A stretch of 64,000 bases of DNA, from positions 1,302,001-1,366,000 of the forward strand of contig NZ_CP072377.1 of assembly GCF_018128225.1 (NCBI RefSeq), in the 5' to 3' direction. This DNA comes from Leptotrichia sp. oral taxon 218 (lineage in GTDB: Bacteria > Fusobacteriota > Fusobacteriia > Fusobacteriales > Leptotrichiaceae). The stretch's first letter is position 1. Every line of letters starts with the position of its first letter. The notes under the pieces were generated by a model that was given only the letters and a program-made list of their open reading frames with translations, searched no databases and was not told where the DNA came from. Position numbers and translations under genes: made by a program. Of the stretch, positions 19,543 to 27,020 are shown piece by piece.

Positions 19543-19571
19543 AATATATCACATTTTCTTTTTAATTTCAA
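19543..19571 (-). promoter_or_regulatory. argC: promoter of the arg operon
   Basis: Minus strand: TTGAAA (19571-19566), 17-base spacer, TATATT (19548-19543), with TGTGA directly before the -10, an extended -10 context also seen at other promoters of this window. It is ~50 bases upstream of the leader-peptide SD. No ARG box could be identified with confidence. Confidence 0.65.
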
Positions 19572-19613
19572 TAGATTTAAATATATAAATTTTATATAGT
19601 TAAATATATATTA

Positions 19614-19662
19614 TTTATCTTTTATCTTTTATCTTTTGTCTTTTGTCTTTTGTCTTTTGTCT
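19614..19662. repeat. seven tandem heptanucleotide repeats
   Basis: Three copies of TTTATCT are followed immediately by four copies of TTTGTCT (49 bases, no gaps). They lie in the ~500-base region between gmhA and the arg promoter, ~42 bases upstream of its -35. The two variants suggest duplication of a unit after a point change. Copy number may vary between strains. The rest of 19259-19767 holds the leader elements and AT-rich DNA with no other gene. Confidence 0.9.
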
Positions 19663-19767
19663 TTTTTTAATTAAAAAAATATTAATAATTTATATGTTTA
19701 TTTAATTCATATTTCTAAAATTTTTTTATAATTAACTAGAAAACAAAAAAATAAAATAAAAAAATTA

Positions 19768-20352
19768 TTAATAATTTTCTGGAAACAAAATTCTTTCCAC
19801 ACCTTCAATAATTATATGTAAAATCATCATATGGACTTCCTGAATTCTGTCAGAAGTTTTTCCAGGGATAATAAATTCATAATCACACACACCTTTTAAT
19901 TTCCCGCCATCTTTTCCCAAAAGAGCAACTGTTTTTAAACCTTTTTTCTTTGCTACTTTCACCGCTTCAATCACATTTTGAGAGTTTCCTGAAGTTGAGA
20001 TTCCAAAGAAAAAATCTCCTTCTTGACCAAAGGCTTCCACTCCTTTTGCAAAAACGAAATTAAAACCAAAATCATTTCCAACACAGGTGATGTGCGAACT
20101 GTCACTTATGCTAATCGACGGCAAAGCAGGTCTGTCACTTCTAAATCTTCCTGTAAACTCTTCCGCAAAATGCATAGCGTCACAATTACTTCCACCATTT
20201 CCAGCAATTAACGACTTCTTTCCAGTTTTGTAAGCTTCTGCCAATTCTTCTGAAATTTTAGTAGTTTTTTCAATATTTTCATCATTTTCTACAAAATCTT
20301 TGACAGTTTTATAAGCAGTTAAATATGAATTTTTTATATTTTCTTTTAACAT
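19768..20352 (-). CDS. gmhA: phosphoheptose isomerase (SIS domain)
   Basis: 194 aa, the GmhA length. SIS-domain motifs include LIAGNGGSNCDAMHFAEEFT, FFFGISTSGNSQNVIEAV, and a metal-site block RIQEVHMMILHIIIEGVE. Converts sedoheptulose-7-phosphate to D-glycero-D-manno-heptose-7-phosphate for the LPS inner core, implying a Gram-negative envelope, consistent with kdsA later in the window. DiaA is a paralogue with a similar fold, but the FTGRFRSDRPALP stretch and the HxxHxxxE motif favour GmhA. Good SD (GGAGGTAAAATAA). Confidence 0.9.
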   Translation of the reverse strand: MLKENIKNSYLTAYKTVKDFVENDENIEKTTKISEELAEAYKTGKKSLIAGNGGSNCDAMHFAEEFTGRFRSDRPALPSISISDSSHITCVGNDFGFNFVFAKGVEAFGQEGDFFFGISTSGNSQNVIEAVKVAKKKGLKTVALLGKDGGKLKGVCDYEFIIPGKTSDRIQEVHMMILHIIIEGVERILFPENY

Positions 20353-20513
20353 TTATTTTACCTCCAATTTAAAAATTTATTTAAAATAAATTTTAAAACT
20401 TATCTTAAAAATTATATTTCAAATATTAGATTTCTAAAAAATTTTTATTTTTTATTTTAAAAAGTTTATAGAAATTTAACTGTTTATAGCATAAATAAGA
20501 TAAATTTTATTAT

Positions 20514-21431
20514 TTATTCAAAATTTTTAAATATCAAATCATTTATTTTTTCGTCAGAATAATTTCCATTAATTTTATAGTCTTTCACAAAATTTACAAA
20601 TTTCTCAATTCCTTCTTTTTCACTATTTTCTTTTATATACACAATTTGAAATTTTTCTTCCCATTTCTCAAAACTGTGAACAATTTTTAATGTTCCTCGA
20701 AGTATTTCTTCATAAACACTGTAATACGGGAGCACTGCAAATCCAAGTCCATTTTTTATCATATTTTTCATTGTTTCAATACTTCCGTTAATTACAATTC
20801 GATTTTCCAAATTAAAACCAATAATTTTCTCAAATAAATCCAAATATTTATTCGTAAGTATCGTATCTCGCTTTAACAATTTTAAATTTTTTAATTCTTC
20901 ATAATCGGAAATTTGAGCTCCTGCGACAACCACAAATGGATATTCTTCAGTTTCAATAATTTTAAGCTCCTTATCTTCAATAAAATATTCTTCCATTAAA
21001 GCTACATCAACTGTTCCTTCTTTCAAATGACGCATAAGAGATTCTCTATTTTTTATATATAAATCAAATTCTATTTCAGGATATTTTTTCTTAAATTCAA
21101 CCATTATTTTAGGTAAAACTGGCTCTCCAATATTGTGAGTCGCTCCAATCGAAATTTTTCCTTTACCATAATAAGCAATTCTTTGCATCTCCGTTTCCAT
21201 TCGCAAGATTTTATCAAATACATCTTTAGACATTCGATACAGTTCTTTTCCTGCAAATGTCAACTTAAAGTTTTTTGAATTTCTTTCAATAAGTTGTATA
21301 TCTAATTTTGTTTCCAATTTTTTTATTTGTATAGACACCGCTGATTGACTAATATACAGTTTTTTTGCTGCTTTTGTAAAACTTTTTTCCCGACACGCTT
21401 CAAAAAAAATTTTCAAATGATGTATATCCAT
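20514..21431 (-). CDS. LysR-family transcriptional regulator
   Basis: 305 aa. N-terminal winged HTH: DIHHLKIFFEACREKSFTKA followed by AAKKLYISQSAVSIQIKKLE (residues ~2-41). The C-terminal effector-binding domain (from ~residue 90, ISIGATHNIGEPVLPKIM) is full length. It is transcribed divergently from cinA, with both promoters in the 185-base gap. The effector and targets are unknown; LysR proteins often control the divergent neighbour, but CinA would be an unusual target. Confidence 0.9.
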   Translation of the reverse strand: MDIHHLKIFFEACREKSFTKAAKKLYISQSAVSIQIKKLETKLDIQLIERNSKNFKLTFAGKELYRMSKDVFDKILRMETEMQRIAYYGKGKISIGATHNIGEPVLPKIMVEFKKKYPEIEFDLYIKNRESLMRHLKEGTVDVALMEEYFIEDKELKIIETEEYPFVVVAGAQISDYEELKNLKLLKRDTILTNKYLDLFEKIIGFNLENRIVINGSIETMKNMIKNGLGFAVLPYYSVYEEILRGTLKIVHSFEKWEEKFQIVYIKENSEKEGIEKFVNFVKDYKINGNYSDEKINDLIFKNFE

Positions 21432-21463
21432 TCAAACCTTCTCCAATCATATATTTTATTTAT

Positions 21464-21492
21464 ATTATAACTTATTTTTTATTTTTTGTCCA
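21464..21492 (-). promoter_or_regulatory. promoter of the LysR regulator gene
   Basis: Minus strand TGGACA (21492-21487), 17-base spacer, TATAAT (21469-21464), ~30 bases upstream of the gene start. Matches the sigma-70 consensus well. Confidence 0.6.
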
Positions 21493-21551
21493 CAGGCATT
21501 TTTTCTTTTGTTTATCAATATTTTACTCAATTTTTACAAAAAATGAAAATA

Positions 21552-21580
21552 TTGTGCCAAATGATTTATTGTGATATAAT
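21552..21580 (+). promoter_or_regulatory. cinA: promoter of cinA
   Basis: TTGTGC (21552-21557), 17-base spacer ending TTGTGA, TATAAT (21575-21580): an extended -10 of the TGTGATATAAT type, 36 bases before the ATG. Confidence 0.65.
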
Positions 21581-21616
21581 AACTTTAATAAAATAAACAA
21601 AAAATGGGAGAAAATA

Positions 21617-22381
21617 ATGAAAGCAGAAATTATTTGCGTGGGAACAGAACTACTTGTTGGAGATATTGTCAACACAAATTCACAATATATTTCCAAAAAA
21701 TTTACAGATATAGGAATTGACTTATATTATCAAACTACTGTTGGAGATAATTTTGAAAGATTAAAAGAATGTCTTAAGATTGCATTTAACAGAGTGGATT
21801 TGGTCATTACAACTGGAGGACTTGGACCTACGATTGATGACATCACGAAAGAAGTTGTCGCCAATTATTTTAATGTTGACTTAGAAATGATACAAAAATA
21901 TTATGATTTAATTATAAAAAAATACAACGAGCGTGGTTTTTTTGAAGTCGCAAGCGGTGCAGAAAAAGAAGCCTCTATTTTAAAAGGATCAGTACTTTTA
22001 GAAAATGAAGTTGGTCTTGCGCCGGGATGTTTTTTTGAAAAGGATGGGAAAAAAATAATAATTTTACCTGGTCCGCCAAAAGAAATGACTGTTATGTTAG
22101 ACAATTATGTATTACCTTTGCTAAAACAATATTCTAATTCAACTTTACTTATGAAAACTTTAGAAATAAAAGGCGTTCCTGAAGGAAAAATTGACGACAG
22201 ATTAAAAGATTATTTTCAAATGTCCAATCCAACAGTTGCACCTTACGCTAAAGAAAAATGTGTTCATGTAAGAGTGGCTGTAAAAGGAAACCGAAAAAAC
22301 GAAAATGTACTATGGAAAAAAGTTGATAAAATAATAAACGAAATAAAAGATATTTATCCACAGGCAACCGAAATAAAATAA
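21617..22381 (+). CDS. cinA: CinA-family protein lacking the C-terminal PncC domain
   Basis: 254 aa; standard bacterial CinA is ~410. Residues 1-~170 form the MoaB/MogA-like (MoCF) domain (ICVGTELLVGDIVNTNSQYI, TTGGLGPTIDDITKEVVA, IILPGPPKEM), and ~175-250 match the middle KH-like domain (LKIKGVPEGKIDDRL-type). The NMN-deamidase (PncC) domain is absent. The frame ends cleanly in TAA 30 bases before an IS605-type miniature element, and nothing resembling PncC follows that element. ADP-ribose pyrophosphatase activity has been assigned to the N-terminal domain in other CinA proteins. Strong SD (GGGAGAAAATA). Confidence 0.9.
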   Translation: MKAEIICVGTELLVGDIVNTNSQYISKKFTDIGIDLYYQTTVGDNFERLKECLKIAFNRVDLVITTGGLGPTIDDITKEVVANYFNVDLEMIQKYYDLIIKKYNERGFFEVASGAEKEASILKGSVLLENEVGLAPGCFFEKDGKKIIILPGPPKEMTVMLDNYVLPLLKQYSNSTLLMKTLEIKGVPEGKIDDRLKDYFQMSNPTVAPYAKEKCVHVRVAVKGNRKNENVLWKKVDKIINEIKDIYPQATEIK

Positions 22382-22417
22382 TTTAAACTTATAATTACAA
22401 AAATACAAAAATTTAAC

Positions 22418-22607
22418 AATATTTAGCAAGAAGTCTCCTTCTTCTATAAGTGGGAGATGAATTGCAGAATATAGCTTGAAATAACAGCTCTTACATGGTA
22501 TAATATTCATAGTCAGGGCAGGGACTGTCCATTGAGCTTGGTAAATATATCTGCAAAAGCAGATACTTCCCAAGAAGCTCCTTCTTCTACAAGTGGAAGT
22601 AGTTCAC
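22418..22607 (+). mobile_element. non-coding IS200/IS605-type miniature element
   Basis: 190 bases with no ORF. Its left part (GCAAGAAGTC then TTCTATAA and GGGAGATGA) matches the left end of the tnpB element at 44467-45835 read on the minus strand. Its right part (GAGCTTGGTAAATATAT, GCAGATACTTCCCAAGAAGC and a CTTC...GAAG hairpin ending AGTTCAC) matches that element's right end. Both copies are preceded by TTTAAC and end in TTCAC. This is the layout of a MITE/PATE: an internally deleted IS605 relative mobilised in trans by a TnpA. It lies between cinA and the carbonic-anhydrase-like gene. Confidence 0.85.
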
Positions 22608-22637
22608 TAAAAATATACAATTAAAAAAGGAGAAAAT

Positions 22638-23018
22638 ATGTTTTGCACATTGATTTGCTGTATGGACGGAAGATTTATTCATCTTCTAAATGAATATATA
22701 AGAAATAATTATAACTATAAATATGTAGATACAATTACAGACGCTGGACCTGTAAATAAAATTATACACGAAGATTATTTAAAATCTGTGGAAGATAAAG
22801 TCGTTTTGATTTCTGTCAACAAACATAAATCTGACCACATCTTTATTGCTGGACACAGTGACTGCGCAGGATGTCCAATAGACGACAAAACTCAAAAAAA
22901 CTATATAATTCAAGCTTCAGAAAAAATACATTTTAATTTACCACACGAAGCTGTGACTGGCTTATTTGTTTATGAAGATGGAAAAATTGAAATCTTAGCT
23001 GATTTTAAAAAAAGTTAA
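22638..23018 (+). CDS. miniature beta-carbonic-anhydrase-like protein
   Basis: 126 aa. CCMDGRF (Cys8, Asp10, Arg12) corresponds to the CxDxR motif of beta-carbonic anhydrases (first zinc ligand and Asp-Arg dyad). AGHSDCAGC (His73, Cys76) corresponds to the second motif HxxC supplying the other two ligands. The normal enzyme is ~200 aa; here the helical arms and much of the core between the motifs are shortened, and the glycine-rich block is reduced to DAGP. A zinc-binding relative is likely, but carbonic anhydrase activity is not assured. Strong SD (AAAGGAGAAAAT). Convergent with the next gene via a shared terminator. Confidence 0.65.
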   Translation: MFCTLICCMDGRFIHLLNEYIRNNYNYKYVDTITDAGPVNKIIHEDYLKSVEDKVVLISVNKHKSDHIFIAGHSDCAGCPIDDKTQKNYIIQASEKIHFNLPHEAVTGLFVYEDGKIEILADFKKS

Positions 23019-23035
23019 AAAAATAATAAATAAAA

Positions 23036-23070
23036 TAAAAATCCCTTTAATTTTTTAGGGGATTTTTTTT
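23036..23070. terminator. bidirectional terminator between convergent genes
   Basis: AAAATCCC and GGGGATTTT pair across a 12-base AT loop, with A and T runs on either side. It separates the plus-strand carbonic-anhydrase-like gene (ends 23018) from the minus-strand YgjP gene (ends 23074). Confidence 0.8.
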
Positions 23071-23073
23071 AAA

Positions 23074-23775
23074 TTAATAATGATGCTTTGCATTTAGCAT
23101 TTTTTCAGCATTTCTATAATTTGGCATATATTTTTCTACATAATTGTAAAATCCTTTTCCGTGATTTGGATATTTTAAATGAGCAAGTTCATGCAAAATT
23201 ACATATTCGATTTCAAACGGAGTTCGCTTTATAAGTTCCACATTTAAAGTCACATATCTTTTTGTATAATTACAAAATCCCCATTTTTTACTTAATGGTT
23301 TTACCGAAAATTTTTTTACATCTTCATTCAAAATTTCCATCCATTTTTTCAATAATTCTAAAAAAACTTTTTTAGCATTTTCAAAATACCACTTTTCCAA
23401 AATTCTCTTTTTTTCTTCCGAATTATCAAAAACATCGCTGTTGACTGTCAAAATAATTTCATTTTTTTTATCACTTTTTAAAGCCACTCGATTAATATTT
23501 CCCAATTTTACAATTAAAACATATTTTTGACCCAAAAAATTATGAATTTCTCCAGTAATATATTCCTTTTCTTTTCGTTCTTCTTTTATTTTTTCAAGTT
23601 TTTTTAAGACATTTTTTATCCATTTTTCTTTCGAAATCAAAAAGTTTTTTATGTAATCACTGTGCAAATTTTCTGGAGCGGAAATATAAATTTGCATATT
23701 TTCTTTTATTCTCAAATTTATATTTTTAACTTTTTTTCTATGAACTTCATAACCCAATATTTTCTCAGTTTTCAT
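23074..23775 (-). CDS. YgjP-type (DUF45) zinc metallopeptidase-like protein
   Basis: 233 aa. The HELAHLKYPNHGKGFYNYVE motif supplies HExxH plus a downstream His, the M48/WLM-type zinc site of the YgjP/DUF45 family; WGFCNYTKRYVTLN is the second family block (normally WGSC). The substitution of Ser by Phe in WGxC is mild. No signal peptide, so cytoplasmic. Its ATG lies three bases after the stop of the cca gene, indicating coupling. Substrate unknown. Confidence 0.85.
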   Translation of the reverse strand: MKTEKILGYEVHRKKVKNINLRIKENMQIYISAPENLHSDYIKNFLISKEKWIKNVLKKLEKIKEERKEKEYITGEIHNFLGQKYVLIVKLGNINRVALKSDKKNEIILTVNSDVFDNSEEKKRILEKWYFENAKKVFLELLKKWMEILNEDVKKFSVKPLSKKWGFCNYTKRYVTLNVELIKRTPFEIEYVILHELAHLKYPNHGKGFYNYVEKYMPNYRNAEKMLNAKHHY

Positions 23776-23778
23776 AAT

Positions 23779-25548
23779 TTAATTTTCCAAACTTTCTAAA
23801 TTTTTCTGTTTCAAAATTTTGTAAGAATTTTCCAAAACTTCTTTTTGCAGTCGATAAGTTATTGTTTTTAGTGCTTCTTCATAAGAGCACCATTTATATG
23901 CTTCAATTTCCTGCTCGTCAACTGTCACTTCTTCATTTTCCGTTATTCCAATAAAAAATGTAACTTTTTTGATTGTTGTTTCATTCGGAATATATTTTAT
24001 CTCATATTTTTTTTCAGAAACAATATTAATTTCAATTCCAGTTTCTTCAAAAACTTCTCTTTTTGCTGTTTCAACTTGAGTTTCATATTCTTCGATGTGA
24101 CCTTTGGGAAATCCCCAATTTCCATTAAACATCTTCACAATCAGAAATTTTTTAATTTTATTATTAAAAACAATCGCACCGCAAGAATTTTCATATTTAA
24201 AATTTTGACACAAATCATATTTTTTTGCTAAATATTTTATCAATTCCTCTTTTTCATTTTTTAATTCATCTGATAAAACCAATTCATACAATTCATTTTT
24301 TAGTTTTCCAATTTCTCTATTTTCAAATTTCAAATTTATCAGGTCAATTCCCGTCAAATCCAAATCTTTAATGCTAGGAATATTTCCCTGTTTTTTCAAA
24401 TTTTCAATTCTTTGCAAAAAATTATCCAGAATTTTTTGATTTTCTTCTTTAGAATTTATATTTTTAGAATTTAAGTCGGCAGAAAATAAATCAAAAAGCC
24501 GCTTTAAATTTTTTTCTTCAAAATTAATTATCAATTTTTTCAAAGTTTTATCAGAAACCTCTTGATAGATTAACATATGATTTAAAATTAGTTTTTTTAC
24601 AGAATTTATAAACTCTTTTGGCGCTCTAAGTTCCCTAAGTTCTTCTTCAGCAATAAGTGCGCTCTCCTTTTCGTGTCCATAAAAGTGAAAAATCCCTTTT
24701 GCATCAATACTTTTTGTGTTAATTTTTCCAAGATCGTGAAAAAGTGCAGCAAATCTTGTAATCAAGTCTTTATCGCAAAGATTTACAACTTTAATTATGT
24801 GATGAAATAAATCATCGGTGTGATGTGGATTATTTTGGTCAAAGTTATAAGCATAGCGAAATTCAGGAATTATAAATTCCAAAACTTTTAGCGATTTCAT
24901 CTTTTTTAACGCTTTTATGGCATATGGTGCAATCAAAATTTTACTAAATTCATCAAAAATTCTCTCATGCGAAATTTTATTCAAAAATTTTCTTTTTTCA
25001 CAAATCGCTTCAGCTGTCTTTTTATCAAGATTAAACCCAAGTTTTGCCATAAATCTAAAAGCTCTCAAAATTCTTAGCGCATCTTCTTCAATTCGTAACT
25101 TTGGATTTCCAACAAATTTAATAGTTTTATTTTTTAAGTCTTTTAAACCTCCAAAAAGATCAATAACCCCAGTTTTTTGGCTATATGCCATTGCATTTAT
25201 CGTAAAATCCCGACGAGATAAGTCATCTTCAATTTTTTTTACAAATTTAATTTCTTTTGGGTATCTGCTGTTGTAAACTCCAGTTTCACGACGAAACTTT
25301 GCAATTTCATAATCTACGCCATTTAAATGAATCATCAAAATTCCAAAATGAGCACCCACTTCTTTTGGTGAATAATCTGAAAAAATCGCCTTTAGCGTTG
25401 AATATTCAATATCAGTAGCAAAATCATAATCTCCGGGATCACGACGCAAGATTAAATCTCGTATCGCTCCTCCGACAAGAAATCCACTTCCATTTGCATT
25501 TAACTTTTGCATTATAAATTTTATGTCGTCATTAAAATTAAATTGCAT
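23779..25548 (-). CDS. cca: CCA tRNA nucleotidyltransferase fused to a Nudix hydrolase domain
   Basis: 589 aa. Residues ~1-240: class II nucleotidyltransferase with FLVGGAIRD (Gly26-Gly27) and metal ligands in GDYDFATD (Asp40, Asp42), then RRDFTINAMA and the neck domain. The middle part carries an HD motif (FAALFHDLGKINT, HFYGHEKES). From ~residue 455 a complete Nudix domain follows: WGFPKGHIEEYE with the box GHIEEYE...AKREVFEETGIEI satisfying Gx5Ex7REUxEExGU. It looks most like Ap4A-hydrolase-type Nudix proteins. CCA addition is expected; the Nudix part may hydrolyse a dinucleoside polyphosphate or damaged NTP. The frame is continuous through the joint, so this is not an ORF artefact. Confidence 0.9.
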   Translation of the reverse strand: MQFNFNDDIKFIMQKLNANGSGFLVGGAIRDLILRRDPGDYDFATDIEYSTLKAIFSDYSPKEVGAHFGILMIHLNGVDYEIAKFRRETGVYNSRYPKEIKFVKKIEDDLSRRDFTINAMAYSQKTGVIDLFGGLKDLKNKTIKFVGNPKLRIEEDALRILRAFRFMAKLGFNLDKKTAEAICEKRKFLNKISHERIFDEFSKILIAPYAIKALKKMKSLKVLEFIIPEFRYAYNFDQNNPHHTDDLFHHIIKVVNLCDKDLITRFAALFHDLGKINTKSIDAKGIFHFYGHEKESALIAEEELRELRAPKEFINSVKKLILNHMLIYQEVSDKTLKKLIINFEEKNLKRLFDLFSADLNSKNINSKEENQKILDNFLQRIENLKKQGNIPSIKDLDLTGIDLINLKFENREIGKLKNELYELVLSDELKNEKEELIKYLAKKYDLCQNFKYENSCGAIVFNNKIKKFLIVKMFNGNWGFPKGHIEEYETQVETAKREVFEETGIEINIVSEKKYEIKYIPNETTIKKVTFFIGITENEEVTVDEQEIEAYKWCSYEEALKTITYRLQKEVLENSYKILKQKNLESLEN

Positions 25549-25574
25549 ACTAACATATCCTTTCTGTTCTTTTG

Positions 25575-26902
25575 TTAATCACCATCAGATTTTTTTACTT
25601 TTTTAAATTTTGCTATATAAAATCCATCCAAATATTCATTTTCATAAGAAATATAAATGCCACCAAACTCGTCTTTTAGAATCTTAATATTTTCTGGAAT
25701 TACAACTTCTTTAATTTCCAAATTTTTATATTTTTCCAAAAAATATTTAACATTATTCGTATTTTCATTTTTTGAAAAAGTGCAAGTGCTATAAATAATT
25801 TCTCCACCATCTTTTAGTGAATTAAATGCACTCTCAAAAATTTTCTTTTGAATTTTTTTAAGACTTTTAAAATTATTCGATTCCAATTCATATATTTTTT
25901 CAGGTTTTTTACGAAGTACTCCAAGTCCGCTACAAGGCACATCCAAAAGTATTTTATCAAATTTTTGTCTAAATTTTCAATTTTTATGGCGTCATTCAAC
26001 TCTATTTTCCAATTTTTATATCCATATTTATTTTTCAGATTTTCTAAAATCTTAATTTTATGCTCGTGAATGTCAGTAGAAATCAAAATTTTAGGATTAA
26101 AAAGCTGTAAAATTGCAAGTGATTTTCCACCAGGTGCACTACAAGCGTCTAAAACAACATCATCTTGCGAAACTTCAAGATTTTTTACCGCTAAATATGA
26201 AGAAGCATCTTGAACAACTATTTCTCCACTTTTACAATTTTTAGTTTCAAAAATATTCGCATTGGACAAATAATAAACTTCTTCCACGGAAAATAAAATT
26301 TGAGTGTCAATTTTTTTTAACAAATTTTCAAATTCTTCTTTTGTAAATTTATTTTTGTCATATCTCACGGAAAGAAAACTTCTCTTTTTATAAGATTTCA
26401 TAATTTTTAAATAGTCATCTGGAAAATCTGATTTTAGTTTATTCACAAACCACTGCGGATATGAATAAACTATCCCATCTTTTTTATCCTTTGGAATTTC
26501 TTGATCAAATTTTTCTTTATTTTTCAAAATATTTTGCAAAGTTGCATTTACAAATCCAACTTGGTGTGAATTAATTATTTTAGCAATTTCTCCCGCCTCA
26601 AAAACAACTCCTGAGTTGTCAGAATCCATAAAAAATAATTGCGCTACAGAAATTCTCAAAAGTTGTTTTATTTTTCTCTTTTTTATATTTTTAGTACATT
26701 TTTCAATTAAATAATCGATATAAATTAAATTTTTTATCACAATATTTACAATATTTGTAACAAATAATTTTTCTTTTTTTGAATAATTATTTTTAGAAAA
26801 ATAGTAATTAAGCTGAATATTGCTATATTTTTTTTCATGCAAAATATCATCCAAAAGATTTATTATATCAAGTTTTATATTATGTTTTTCAGTATTAATC
26901 AA
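25575..26902 (-). pseudogene. rsmB: 16S rRNA (cytosine-967-C5)-methyltransferase, frameshifted
   Basis: Two overlapping frames make one RsmB. The N-terminal frame (26902-25814) has the NusB-like RNA-binding domain and the SAM-binding motif VVLDACSAPGGKSLAI. The C-terminal frame (from 25946) has DVPCSGLGVLRKKPE and IIYSTCTFSKNEN with both catalytic cysteines. At 25962-25966 (T5 on plus, A5 on minus) the sequence GAC-AAAAA-TTTGAT needs one extra A to read DKKFDKILLDVPCSG. The total span, 1328 bases, becomes 443 codons with that base, the usual length. TTG start with AAGGA ten bases upstream. Either a one-base sequence error or a real inactivation. Confidence 0.85.
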
Positions 26903-26916
26903 TTTTTTTATTTCCT

Positions 26917-26962
26917 TATCTTTATATGTTTTATATTTATATTTATATTTGTATTTATATCT
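26917..26962. repeat. TTTATA-rich short tandem repeat between scrB and rsmB
   Basis: A run of degenerate hexamers (TTTATA/TTTGTA) occupies most of the ~120-base gap downstream of scrB and upstream of the rsmB start. No promoter is evident within it. Confidence 0.6.
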
Positions 26963-27020
26963 TTATGTGTTTTTTGTTTTATCTTCATATTTTATATTAT
27001 AATAATTTTATTTTTATTTA

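Noticed and set aside
22382-22637. The missing PncC domain of CinA, displaced by the miniature element
   Set aside because: The 30 bases before and after the element do not encode PncC in any frame, so the truncation is not a simple insertion.
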